A program made the translations under genes and the position numbers. DNA of 64,000 nt. Source: Plantago major (lineage: Eukaryota; Streptophyta; Magnoliopsida; Lamiales; Plantaginaceae). The stretch is from positions 66,451,187-66,515,186 of the forward strand of contig CM048839.1 in assembly GCA_026545765.1 (NCBI GenBank), in the 5' to 3' direction. The first letter of the stretch is position 1, and each line of letters begins with the position of its first letter. The notes under the pieces are model-generated. The model was not told the DNA's origin and searched no databases. It saw only the letters and a list, made by a program, of their open reading frames with translations. Below are positions 27,209-38,403 of the stretch, piece after piece.

Positions 27209-27883
27209 TCTACTTGAGAGTTAAACCACACACATAAGGAGTGGGATAAACAACAAATGTAAAATTCTACTCGAGAGTTAAACAACACAATAAAGGAGTG
27301 CGATAATTACAAATGGAGAAGTCAATTTGAGATTTAAACAACACATCGGAGGTGTAATAAAATAACAAAAGAAAAACTCTACTTGAGAGTTAAATAATAC
27401 ACAAAAGGAGTGAGATAAATAACAAACGAACAATACCACTCGAGAGATAAACAACACATCAAAGGAGGGGGATAATGTTAAACGAAGAAGTCTATTATAG
27501 ATTTAAACAATACAGGGAAGGAGTAAGGGTATCACAAACGAAGAACTCTACTTGACAGTTAAACCACACACATAAGGAGTAGGATAAAAAACAAATATAA
27601 AATTCTACTCGAGAGTTTAATAACAGAATAAAGGAGTGGGATAATAAAAAATGGAGAAGTCAATTTGAGATTTAAACAACACATCGGAGGATAATAAAAT
27701 AACAAACGAAAAACTCTACTTGAGAGTTAAACAATACACAAAAGGAGTGGGATAAACAACAAACGAACAACACCAATCGAGAGATAAACAACACATCAAA
27801 GGAGTGGGATAATGTCAAACGAAGAAGTCTATTCGAGATTTGAACAATACACCAAAGCAGTAAGAGTATCACAAACAAAGAAC
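27209..27883. repeat. 675-bp two-HOR tandem duplication, copy 1
   Basis: Contains GGAGTGAGATAAATAAC, GGGGGATAATGTTAAACG and AATACAGGGAAGGAG, each repeated exactly 675 bp later. Ends AAACAAAGAAC. Confidence 0.88.
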
Positions 27884-28558
27884 TCTACTTGAGAGTTAAA
27901 CCACACACATAAGGAGTGGGATAAACAACAAATGTAAAATTCTAATCGAGAGTTAAACAACACAATAAAGGAGTGCGATAATTACAAATGGAGAAGTCAA
28001 TTTGAGATTTAAACAACACATCGGAGGTGTAATAAAATAACAAAAGAAAAACTCTACTTGAGAGTTAAATAATACACAAAAGGAGTGAGATAAATAACAA
28101 ACGAACAATACCACTCGAGAGATAAACAACACATCAAAGGAGGGGGATAATGTTAAACGAAGAAGTCTATTATAGATTTAAACAATACAGGGAAGGAGTA
28201 AGGGTATCACAAACGAAGAACTCTACTTGACAGTTAAACCACACACATAAGGAGTAGGATAAAAAACAAATATAAAATTCTACTCGAGAGTATAATAACA
28301 GAATAAAGGAGTGGGATAATAAAAAATGGAGAAGTCAATTTGAGATTTAAACAACACATCGGAGGATAATAAAATAACAAACGAAAAACTCTACTTGAGA
28401 GTTAAACAATACACAAAAGGAGTGGGATAAACAACAAACGAACAACACCAATCGAGAGATAAACAACACATCAAAGGAGTGGGATAATGTCAAACGAAGA
28501 AGTTTATTCGAGATTTAAAATATACACAGAAGGAGTAAGAGTATCACAAACGAAGAAC
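27884..28558. repeat. 675-bp two-HOR tandem duplication, copy 2
   Basis: Same markers; differs by TCTAATCGAG in B, GAGTATAATAACAG in the second unit, and a last F monomer of the AAAATATACACAG type. Confidence 0.88.
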
Positions 28559-28846
28559 TCAACTTGACAGTTAAACCACACACATAAGGAGTAGGATAAA
28601 CAACAAATGTAAAATTGTACTCGAGAGTTAAACAACAGAATAAATGAGTGGGATAATTACAAATGGAGAAGTCAATTTGAGATTTAAACAACAAATCTGA
28701 GGGGGGGGGGATAATAAAATAACAAACGAACAATACCACTCTAGAGATAAACAACACATCAAAGGAGGGGGATAATGTCAAACGAAGAAGTCTATTATAG
28801 ATTTAAACAATATAGGGAAGGAGTAAGGGTATCACAAACGAAGAAC
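28559..28846. repeat. 288-bp HOR lacking monomer D, with 10-G tract
   Basis: Monomer C (with the G-tract at 28701-28710) passes through ATAACAAACGAACAA straight into E (TACCACTCTAGAG). The joint lies in AACAAACGAA, common to the ends of C and D. Confidence 0.85.
28701..28710 (+). repeat. G-tract, 10 G
   Basis: Follows CAAATCTGA in monomer C; the rightmost and shortest of the six tracts. Confidence 0.9.
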
Positions 28847-29853
28847 TCTACTTGACAGTTAAACCACACACATAAGGAGTAGGATAAAAAACAAATATAA
28901 AATTCTACTCGAGAGTTTAATAACAGAATGAAGGAGTGGGATGATAAAAAATGGAGAAGTCAATTTGAGATTTAAACAACACATCGGAGGATAATAAAAT
29001 AACAAACGAAAAACTCTACTTGAGAGTTAAACAATACACAAAAGGAGTGGGATAAACAACAAACGAACAACACCAATCGAGAGATAAACAACACATCAAA
29101 GGAGTGGATAATGTCAAACGAAGAAGTTTATTCGAGATTTAAAATATACACAGAAGAGGTAAGAGTATCACAAACGAAGAACTCAACTTGACAGTTAAAC
29201 CAGACACATAAGGAGTAGGATAAACAACAAATGTAAAATTCTACTCGAGAGTTAAACAACAGAATAAATGAGTGGGATAATTACAAATGGAGAAGTCAAT
29301 TTGAGATTTAAACAACACATCGGAGGTGTAATAAAATAACAAAAGAAAAACTCTACTTGAGAGTTAAATAATACACAAAAGGAGTGGGATAAATAACAAA
29401 CGAACAACACCACTCGAGAGATAAACAACACATCAAAGGAGTGGGATAATGTCAAACGAAGAAGTCTATTCGAGATTTAAAAATTACACATAAGGAGTAA
29501 GAGTATGACAAGCGAAGAACTCTACTTGTGAGTTAAACCACACACATAAGGAGTGGGATAAACAAAAAATGTAAAATTCTACTCGAGAGTTAAACAACAC
29601 AATAAGGGAGTGGGATGATTAAAAATTGAGAAGTCAATTTGAGATTTAAACAACACATCGGAGGGGTAATTAAATAACAAACGAAGAACTCTACTTGAGA
29701 GTTAAACCACACACATAAGGAGTGGGATAAACAACAAATGTAAAATTCTACTCGAGAGTTAAACAACACAATAAAGGAGTGCGATAATTACAAAGGGAGA
29801 AGTCAATTTGAGATTTAAACAACACATCGGAGGTGTAATAAAATAACAAAAGA
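28780..29853. repeat. ~1.1-kb segmental duplication, copy 2 (offset 4810/4803)
   Basis: Matches 23970-25050, including the 169-bp trimer and TTACAAAGGGAGAAG, but without the G-tract. Edges approximate. Confidence 0.75.
29521..29689. repeat. Free-standing 169-bp ABC trimer
   Basis: Counterpart, at offset 4803, of the trimer starting at 24718; same variants. Confidence 0.9.
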
Positions 29854-30702
29854 AAAACTCTACTTGAGAGTTAAATAATACACAAAAGCAATGGGATAAA
29901 TAACAAACGAACAATACCACTCGAGAGATAAACAACACATCAAAGGAGGGGGATAATGCCAAACGAAGAAGTCTATTATAGATTTAAACAATACAGGGAA
30001 GGAGTAAGGGTATCACAAACGAAGAACTCTACTTGACAGTTAAACCACACACATAAGGAGTAGGATAAAAAACAAATATAAAATTCTACTTCAGAGTTTA
30101 ATAACAGAATAAAGGAGTGGGATAATAAAAAATGGAGAAGTCAATTTGAGATTTAAACAACACATCGGAGGATAGTAAAATAACAAACGGAAAACTCTAC
30201 TTGAGAGTTAAACAATACACAAAAGGAGTGGGATAAACAACAAACGAACAACACCAATCGAGAGATAAACAACACATCAAACGAGTGGGATAATGTCAAA
30301 CGAAGAAGTTTATTCGAGATTTAAAATATACACAGAAGGAGTAAGAGTATCACAAACGAAGAACTCAACTTGACAGTTAAACCACACACATAAGGAGTAG
30401 GATAAACAACAAATGTAAAATTCTACTCGAGAGTTAAACAACAGAATAAATGAGTGGGATAATTACAAATGGAGAAGTCAATTTCAGATTTAAACAACAC
30501 ATCGGAGGGGTAATAAAATAACAAACGAAAAACTCTACTTGAGAGTTAAACAATACACTAAAAGAGTGGGATAAACAACAAACGAACAACACCACTCGAG
30601 AGATAAACAACACATGAAAGGAGTGGGATAATGTCAAACGAAGAAGTCTATTCGAGATTTAAACAATACACATAAGGAGTAAGAGTATTACAAACGAAGA
30701 AC

Positions 30703-30871
30703 TCTACTTGTGAGTTAAACCACACACATAAGGAGTGGGATAAACAAAAAATGTAAAATTCTACTCGAGAGTTAAACAACACAATAAGGGAGTGGGATGA
30801 TTAAAAATTGAGAAGTCAATTTGAGATTTAAACAACACATCGGAGGGGTAATTAAATAACAAACGAAGAAC
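30703..30871. repeat. Free-standing 169-bp ABC trimer
   Basis: Last trimer of the CTTGTGAG / ATAAGGGAG lineage; followed directly by the 180-bp A-E-F unit. Confidence 0.9.
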
Positions 30872-31051
30872 TCTACTTGAGAGTTAAACCACACACATAA
30901 GGAGTGGGATAAACAACAAATGGGATAAACAACAACAATACCACTCGAGAGATAAACAACACATCAAAGGAGGGGATAATGTCAAAGCGAAGAAGTCTAT
31001 TATAGAGTTAAACAATACATAGAAGGAGTAACAGTATCACAAACGAAGAAC
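30872..31051. repeat. 180-bp A-E-F unit
   Basis: Monomer A runs to CAACAAAT, then GGGATAAACAACAA is repeated and E and F follow. B, C and most of D are missing. The joint is in the GGGATAAACAACAAA shared by A and D, so A has replaced D in a trimer of 169 bp plus about 11 bp. Confidence 0.85.
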
Positions 31052-31387
31052 TCTACTTGAGAGTTAAACCACACACATAAGGAGTGGGATAAACAACAAA
31101 TGTAAAATTCTACTCGAGAGTTAAACAACACAATAAAGGAGTGCGATAATTACAAATGGAGAAGTCAATTTGAGATTTCAACAACACATCAGAGGATAAT
31201 AAAATAACAAACGAAAAACTCTACTTGAGAGTTAAACAATACACAAAAGGAGTGGGATAAATAACAAACGAACAACACCAATCGAGAGATAAACAACACA
31301 TCAAAGGAGTGGGATAATGTCAAACGAAGAAGTTTATTCGAGATTTAAACAATACATGAAGGAGTAAGAGTATCACAAACGAAGAAC

Positions 31388-31669
31388 TCTACTTGAGAGT
31401 TAAACCACACACATAAGGAGTAGGATAAACAACAAATGTAAAATTCTACCCGAGAGTTAAACTACACAATAAAGGATTGGGATTATTACCAAAGGAGAAG
31501 TCAATTTGAGATTTAAACAACACATCGGATGGGTAATCAAATAACAAATGAAAAACTCTACTTGAGAGTTAAACAATACACAAAAGGAGTGGGATAAACA
31601 ACAAACGAACAACACCACTCGAGAGATAAACAACACATCAAAGGAGTGGGATAATATCAAACGAAGAAG
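31388..31669. repeat. 282-bp F-less HOR
   Basis: Monomer E ends ACGAAGAAG and the next A follows at 31670. Loses exactly one 56-bp monomer. Confidence 0.88.
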
Positions 31670-32007
31670 TCTACTTGAGAGTTAAACCACACAAATAAGG
31701 AGTGCGATAAACAACAAATGTAAAATTCTACTCGAGAGTTAAACAACAGAATAAAGGAGTGGGATGATTACAAATTGAGAAGTCAATTTGAGATTTAAAC
31801 AACACATCGGAGGGGTAATAAAATAACAAACGAAAAACTCTACTTGAGAGTTAAACAATACACAAAAGGATTGGGATAAACAACAAACGAACAACACCAC
31901 TCGAGAGATAAACAACACATCAAAGGAGTGGGATAATGTCAAACGAAGAAGTCTATTCGAGATTTAAAAAATAAAGATAAGGAGTAATAGTATAACAAAC
32001 GAAGAAC

Positions 32008-32176
32008 TCTACTTGAGAGTTAAACCACACACATAAGTAGTGGGATAAACAACAAATGTAAAATTCTACTCGAGAGTTAAACAACACAATAAAGGAGTGG
32101 GATGATTACAAATGGAGAAGTCAATTTGAGATTTAAACAACACATCGGAAGGGTAATAAAATAACAAACGAAGAAC
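32008..32176. repeat. Free-standing 169-bp ABC trimer, second lineage
   Basis: Lacks the variants of the other seven trimers: A reads CTTGAGAG and CATAAGTAGTGGG, C reads CGGAAGGGTAATAAAATAAC. It may have arisen independently. Confidence 0.88.
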
Positions 32177-32514
32177 TCTACTTGAGAGTTAAACCACACA
32201 CATAAGGAGTGGGATAAACAACAAATGTAAAATTCTACTCGAGAGTTAAACAACACAATAAAGGAGTGCGAAAATTACAAATTGAGAAGTAAATTTGAGA
32301 TTTAAACAAAACATCGGAAGTGTAATAAAACAACAAATGAAAAACTCTAGTTGAGAGTTAAACAAAACATAAATGGAGTGGGATAAACAAGAAACGAACA
32401 ACACCACTGTAGAGATAAACAACACATCAAAGGAGTGGGATAATGTCAAACGAAGAAGTCTATTCGAGATTTAAAATATACACAGAAGGAGTAAGAGTAT
32501 CACAAACGAAGAAC

Positions 32515-32571
32515 TCTACTTGAGAGTTAAACCACACACATAAGGAGTGGGATAAACAACAAATGTAAAAT
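32515..32571 (+). repeat. Monomer type A (57 bp)
   Basis: Recognised by ACCACACACATAAGGAG and GGGATAAACAACAAATGT, ending TAAAAT. Closest to monomer D (about 50 of 57 bases by hand count), with which it shares the 57-bp length. Its start, with the three bases before it, forms the dyad AACTCT-ACTTG-AGAGTT. Common variants are CTTCAGAG (zone III), CTTGACAG and CTTGTGAG (zone II), and AAATATAAAATT in place of AAATGTAAAATT. Confidence 0.92.
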
Positions 32572-32627
32572 TCTACTCGAGAGTTAAACAACACAATAAA
32601 GGAGTGGGATAATTACAAATGGAGAAG
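32572..32627 (+). repeat. Monomer type B (56 bp)
   Basis: Carries the palindrome CTCGAG near its start, CACAATAAAGGAGTGGG, and ends ATAATTACAAATGGAGAAG. Closest to monomer E (about 47 of 56). Zone variants include CATAATAAAGGAGTTGG (zone III), CAGAATAAATGAGTGGG (zone II) and CAATAAGGGAGTGGGATGAT, which goes with the 169-bp trimers. Confidence 0.92.
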
Positions 32628-32683
32628 TCAATTTGAGATTTAAACAACACATCGGAGGGGTAATAAAATAACAAACGAAAAAC
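32628..32683 (+). repeat. Monomer type C (56 bp)
   Basis: The most diverged monomer: TCAATTTGAGATTTAAAC, then CATCGGAGGGGTAATAAA in place of the usual GGAGTGGGATAA. Closest to F (about 44 of 56). Its GGAGGGG is the only place where long G-tracts appear in the window. Zone III copies often read TTTGAAATTTAAAC, or GATTTAAAAAAC. Confidence 0.92.
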
Positions 32684-32740
32684 TCTACTTGAGAGTTAAA
32701 CAATACACAAAAGGAGTGGGATAAACAACAAACGAACAAC
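32684..32740 (+). repeat. Monomer type D (57 bp)
   Basis: Resembles A but reads AATACACAAAAGGAGTGGG and ends ACGAACAAC. With the preceding three bases it has the same 17-bp dyad as A, exactly 169 bp downstream of A's (32681-32697 against 32512-32528). Variants are AAAATGAGTGGG (zones I and III) and TTGAGTGTTAAAC, which is linked to the 257-bp truncated units. Confidence 0.92.
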
Positions 32741-32796
32741 ACCACTCGAGAGATAAACAACACATCAAAGGAGTGGGATAATGTCAAACGAAGAAG
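32741..32796 (+). repeat. Monomer type E (56 bp)
   Basis: Starts ACCACTCGAGAGATAAAC, continues CACATCAAAGGAGTGGG and ATAATGTCAAACG, and ends AAGAAG. B-like, including the CTCGAG core. A linked alternative form reads ACCATTCGAG ... AAAGGAATGGG ... GAAGATG. Most of the internal deletions in the array have a breakpoint in this monomer. Confidence 0.92.
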
Positions 32797-32852
32797 TCTA
32801 TTCGAGATTTGAACAATACACCAAAGCAGTAAGAGTATCACAAACAAAGAAC
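32797..32852 (+). repeat. Monomer type F (56 bp)
   Basis: Starts TCTATTCGAGATTTAAAC, then typically TACACAGAAGGAGTAAGAG and ATCACAAACGAAGAAC. C-like in its GAGATTTAAAC core. Alternatives at the E/F joint are GAAGAAGTCT, GAAGAATTCT (creates GAATTC) and GAAGATGTCT; the last travels with AAACTATACAC. Confidence 0.9.
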
Positions 32853-34201
32853 TCTACTTGAGAGTTAAACCACACACATAAGGAGTGGGATAAACAACAA
32901 ATGTAAAATTCTACTCGAGAGTTAAACAACACAATAAAGGAGTGGGATAATTACAAATGGAGAAGTCAATTTGAGATTTAAACAACACATCGGAGGTGTA
33001 ATAAAATAACAAACGAAAAACTCTACTTGAGAGTTAAACAATACACAAAAGGAGTGGGATAAACAACAAACGAACAACACCACTCGAGAGATAAACAACA
33101 CATCAAAGTAGAGGGATAATGTGAATCGAAGAAGTATATTCAAGATTTAAACAATACATAGAAGGAGTAAGAGTATCACAAACGAAGAACTCTACTTGAG
33201 AGTTAAACCACACACATAAGGAGTGGGATAAACAACAAATGTAAAATTCTACTCGAGAGTTAAACAACACAATAAAGGAGTGGGATAATTACAAATGGAG
33301 AAGTCAATTTGAGATTTAAACAACACATCGGAGGATAATAAAATAACAAACGAAAAACTCTACTTGAGAGTTAAACAATACACAAAATGAGTGGGATAAA
33401 CAACAAACGAACAACACCAATCGAGAGATAAACAACACATCAAAAGGTGGGATAATGTCAAGCGAAGAAGTTTATTGAGATTTAAACAATACACAGAAGG
33501 AGTAAGAGTATCACAAACGAAGAACTCTACTTTCGAGTTAAACCACACACATAAGGAGTGGGATAAACAACAAATGTAAAATTCTACTCGAGAGTTAAAC
33601 AACACAATAAAGGATTGGGATAATTACAAATGGAGAAGTCAATTTGAGATTTAAACAACAAATCGGAGAGGTAATAAAATAACAAACGAAAAACTCTACT
33701 TGAGAGTTAAACAATACACAAAAGGAGTGGGATAAACAACAAACGAACAACACCACTCGAGAGATAAACAACACATCAAAGGAGGGGGATAATGTCAAAC
33801 GAAGAAGTCTATTATAGATTTAAACAATACACATAAGGAGTAAGAATATGAAAAACGAAGAACTCTACTTGAGAGTTAAACCACACACATAAAGAGTGGG
33901 ATAAACAACAAATGTAAAATTCTACTTGAGAGTTAAACAACATAATAAAGGAGTTGGATAATTACAAATGGAGAAGTCAATTTGAAATTTAAACAACACA
34001 TCGGAGGGGTAATAAAATAACAAACGAAAAACTCTACTTGAGAGTTAAACAATACACAAAATGAGTGGGATAAACAACAAACGAACAACACCATTCGAGA
34101 GATAAACAACACATCAAAGGAATGGGATTATGTCAAACGAAGATGTCCATTCGAGATTTAAACTATACACAGAAGGAGTAAGAGTATCAGAAACAAAGAA
34201 C

Positions 34202-34458
34202 TCTACTTCAGAGTTAAACCACACACATAAGGAGTGGGATAAACAACAAATGTAAAATTCTACTCGAGAGTTAAACAACACAATAAAGGAGTTGGATAAT
34301 TACAAATGGAGAAGTCAATTTGAAATTTAAACAACACATCGGAGGGGTAATAAAATAACAAACGAAAAACTCTACTTGAGTGTTAAACAATACACAAAAT
34401 GAGTGGGATAAACAACAAACGAACAACACCATTTGAGAGATAAACAACAACGAAAAAC
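34202..34458. repeat. 257-bp truncated HOR
   Basis: First zone III copy; D carries GAGTGTT, E reads ACCATTTGAG, and the joint ends AACGAAAAAC. Confidence 0.92.
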
Positions 34459-36473
34459 TCTACTTGAGAGTTAAACCACACACATAAAGAGTGGGATAAA
34501 CAACAAATGTAAAATTCTACTGGAGTGTTAAACAACATAATAAAGGAGTTGGATAATTACAAATGGAGAAGTCAATTTGAGATTTAAAAAACACATCGGA
34601 GGGGTAATAAAATAACTAAAAACTCTACTTGATAGTTAAACAATACACAAAATGAGTGGGATAAACAACAAACGAACAACACCACTCGAGATAAACAACA
34701 ACACATCAAAGGAGTGGGAAAATGTCAAGCGAAGAATTATTCGAGATTTAAACAATACACAGAAGGAGTAAGAGTATGACAAGCGAAGAACTCTACTTCA
34801 GAGTTAAACCACACACATAAGGAGTGGGATAAACAACAAATGTAAAATTCTACTCGAGAGTTAAACAACACAATAAAGGAGTGGGATAATTACAAATGGA
34901 GAAGTCAATTTGAGATTTAAACAACACATCGGAGGGGTAATAAAATAACAAACGAAAAACTCTACTTGAGAGTTAAACAATACACAAAATGAGTGGGATA
35001 AACAACAAACGAACAACACCATTCGAGAGATAAACAACACATCAAAGGAATGGGATAATGTCAAACGAAGATGTCTATTCGAGATTTAAACTATACACAG
35101 GAGTAAGAGTATCAGAAACAAAGAACTCTACTTCAGAGTTAAACCACACACATAAGGAGTAGGATAAACAACAAATGTAAAATTCTACTCGAGAGTTAAA
35201 CAACACAATAAATGAGTGGGATAATTACAAATAGAGAAGTCAATTTGAGATTTAAACAACACATCGGAGGGGCAATTAAATAACAAAACGAAAAACACTA
35301 CTTGAGAGTTAAACAATACACAAAATGAGTGGGATAAACAACAAACGAACAACACCACTCTAGCGATAAACAACACATCAAAGGAGTGGGATAATGTCAA
35401 ACGAAGAAGTCTATTCGAGATTTAAACAATACATGGAGGAAAGAGTATGACAAGCGAAGAACTCTACTTCAGAGTTAAACCACACACATAAGGAGTGGGA
35501 TAAACAACAAATGTAAAATTCTACTCGAGAGTTAAACAACATAATAAAGGAGTTGGATAATTACAAATGGAGAAGTCAATTTGAAATTTATACAACACAT
35601 CGGAGGGGTAATAAAATAACAAACGAAAAACTCAACTTGAGAGTTAAACAATACACAAAATGAGTGAGATAAACAACAAACGAACAACACCATTCGAGAG
35701 ATAAACAACACATCAAAGGAATGGGATAATGTCAAACGAAGATGTCCATTCGAGATTTAAACTATACACCGAAGGAGTAAGAGTATCACAAACAAAGAAC
35801 TCTACTTCAGAGTTAAACCACACACATAAGGAGTGGGATAAACAACAAATGTAAAATTCTACTCGAGAGTTAAACAACACAATAAAGGAGTGGGATAATT
35901 ACAAATGGAGAAATCAATTTGAGATTTAAACAACACATCGTAGGGGTATTAAAATAACGAGCGAAAAACTCTACTTGAGAGTTAAACAATACACAAACGG
36001 AGTAGGATAAATAACAAACGAACAACACCACTCGAGAGATAAACAACACATCAAAGGAGTGGGATAATGTCAAACAAAGAAGTCTATTCGAGAATTAAAC
36101 AATACATAGGAGTAAGAGTATGACAAACGAAGAACTCTACTTGAGAGTTAAACCACACACATAAAGAGTGGGATAAACAACAAATGTAAAATTCTACTGG
36201 AGAGTTAAACAACATAATAAAGGAGTTGGATAATTACAAATGGAGAAGTCAATTTGAAATTTAAACAACACATCGGAGGGGTAATAAAATAACAAACGAA
36301 AAACTCTACTTGAGAGTTAAACAATACACAAAATGAGTGGGATAAACAACAAACGAACAACACCATTCGAGAGATAAACAACACATCAAAGGATTGGGAT
36401 AATGTCAAACGAAGATGTCTATTCGAGATTTAAACTATACACAGAAGGAGTAAGAGTATCACAAACAAAGAAC

Positions 36474-36730
36474 TCTACTTCAGAGTTAAACCACACACAT
36501 AAGGAGTGGGATAAACAACAAATGTAAAATTCTACTCGAGAGTTAAACAACACAATAAAGGAGTTGGATAATTACAAATGGAGAAGTCAATTTGAAATTT
36601 AAACAACACATCGGAGGGGTAATAAAATAACAAACGAAAAACTCTACTTGAGTGTTAAACAATACACAAAATGAGTGGGATAAACAACAAACGAACAACA
36701 CCATTCGAGAGATAAACAACAATGAAGAAC
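36474..36730. repeat. 257-bp truncated HOR
   Basis: A reads CTTCAGAG, D reads GAGTGTT; the joint is AACAATGAAGAAC, a CpG-to-TpG change of the usual AACAACGAAG. Confidence 0.92.
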
Positions 36731-38403
36731 TCTACTTGAGAGTTAAACCACACACATAAGGAGTGGGATAAAGAACAAATATAAAATTCTACTCGAGAGT
36801 TAAACAACACAATAAAGTAGTGGGATAATTACAAATGGAGAAGTCAATTTGAGATTTCAACAACACATCGGAGGGGTAATAAAATAACAAACGAAAACTC
36901 TACTTGAGAGTTAAACAATACACAAAAGGAGTGGGATAAACAACATACGAACAACACCACTCGAGAGATAAACAACACATCAAAGGAGTGGGATAATGTC
37001 AAACGAAGAATTCTATTCGAGATTTAAACAATACACAGAAGGAGTAAGAGTATGACAAGCGAAGAACTCTACTTGAGAGTTAAACCACACACATAAGGAG
37101 TGGGATAAGCAACAAATGTAAAATTCTACTCGAGATTAAACAAAACAATAAAGTAGTGGGATAACTACAAATGGAGAAGTCAATTTGAGATTTAAAAAAC
37201 ACATCGGAGGGGTAATAAAATAACAAACGAAAAACTCAACTTGAGAGTTAAACAATACACAAAAGGAGTGAGATAAACAACAACAAACGAACAACACCCT
37301 TCGAGAGATAAACAACACATCAAAGGAGTGGGATAATGTCAAACGAAGAAGTCTATTCGAGATTTGAACAATACACAGAAGGAGTAAGAGTATCACAAAC
37401 GAAGAACTCTACTTGAGAGTTAAACCACACACATAAAGAGTGGGATAAACAACAAATGTAAAATTCTACTCGAGAGTTAAACAACATAATAAAGGAGTTG
37501 GATAATTACAAATGGAGAAGTCAATTTGAGATTTAAAAAACACATCGGAGGGGTAATGAAATAACAAACGAAAAACTCAACTTGAGAGTTAAACAATACA
37601 CAAAAGGAGTGAGATAAACAACAAACGAACAACATTATTCGAGAGATAAACAACACATCAAAGGAGTGGGATAATGTCAAACGAAGAAGTCTATTCGAGA
37701 TTTAAACTATACAGAAGGAGTAAGAGTATCACAAACGAAGAACTCTACTTGAGAGTTAAACCACACACATAAGGAGTGGGATAAACAACAAATGTAAAAT
37801 TCTACTCGAGAGTTAAACAACACAATAAAGTAGTGGGATAATTACAAATGGAGAAGTCAATTTGAGATTTAAACAACACATCGGAGGGGTAATAAAATAA
37901 CAAACGAAAAACTCTACTTGAGAGTTAAACAATACACAAAATGAGTGGGATAAACAACAAACGAACAACACCATTCGAGAGATAAACAACACATCAAAGG
38001 ATTGGGATAATGTCAAACGAAGATGTCTATTCGAGATTTAAACAATACATAGAAGGGTAAGAGTATCACAAACGAAGAACTCTACTTGAGAGTTAAACCA
38101 CACACATAAGATGTGGGATAAACAACAAATGTAAAATTCTACTCGAGAGTTAAACAACATAATAAAGGAGTGGGATAATTACAAATGGAGAAGTCAATTT
38201 GAGATTTAAAAAACACATCGGAGGGGTAATAAAATAACAAACGAAAAACTCTACTTGAGAGTTAAACAATACACAGAATGAGTGGGATAAACAACAAACG
38301 AACAACACCATTCGAGAGATAAACAACACATCAAAGGAATGGGATAATGTCAAACGAAGATGTCTATTCGAGATTTAAACAATACACAGGAGGAAGAGTA
38401 TGA

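Larger units (their letters stand above)
32515..32852 (+). repeat. Exemplar 338-bp higher-order repeat (A-B-C-D-E-F)
   Basis: This full-length unit is used here as the reference for phase. It runs from the TCTACTTGAG of monomer A to the base before the next one at 32853, exactly 338 bp. Monomer lengths are 57, 56, 56, 57, 56 and 56. Its first half (32515-32683) and second half (32684-32852) are both 169 bp and align without gaps. Monomer F of this copy carries a few private changes (GAACAATACACC, AGCAGTAAG); the other five monomers match the majority form of the window. Confidence 0.95.
14741..33863. repeat. Zone II: mosaic subfamily with trimers, fusions and G-tracts
   Basis: From about 16.4 kb this zone has its own variant set: ACTTGACAGTTAAACC, CAGAATAAATGAGTGGG, GATTTAAAATATACAC, GTTTAATAACAGAATAAAGG, TATTATAGATTTAAAC and GGAGGTGTAATAAAATAAC. 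Unit lengths are the most variable of the window (169, 180, 280, 281, 282, 288, 338, 346). 14.74-16.4 kb is a transition of ordinary 338-bp units. The right boundary is where the AAAGAGTGGG / AAAGGAGTTGG forms of zone III take over at 33864. Confidence 0.7.

Noticed and set aside
32797..32852. CENP-B box in the ATTCGAGATTTAAAC part of monomer F
   Set aside because: It has TTCG, but the required A and CGGG at their fixed distances are absent in F and in the other monomers.
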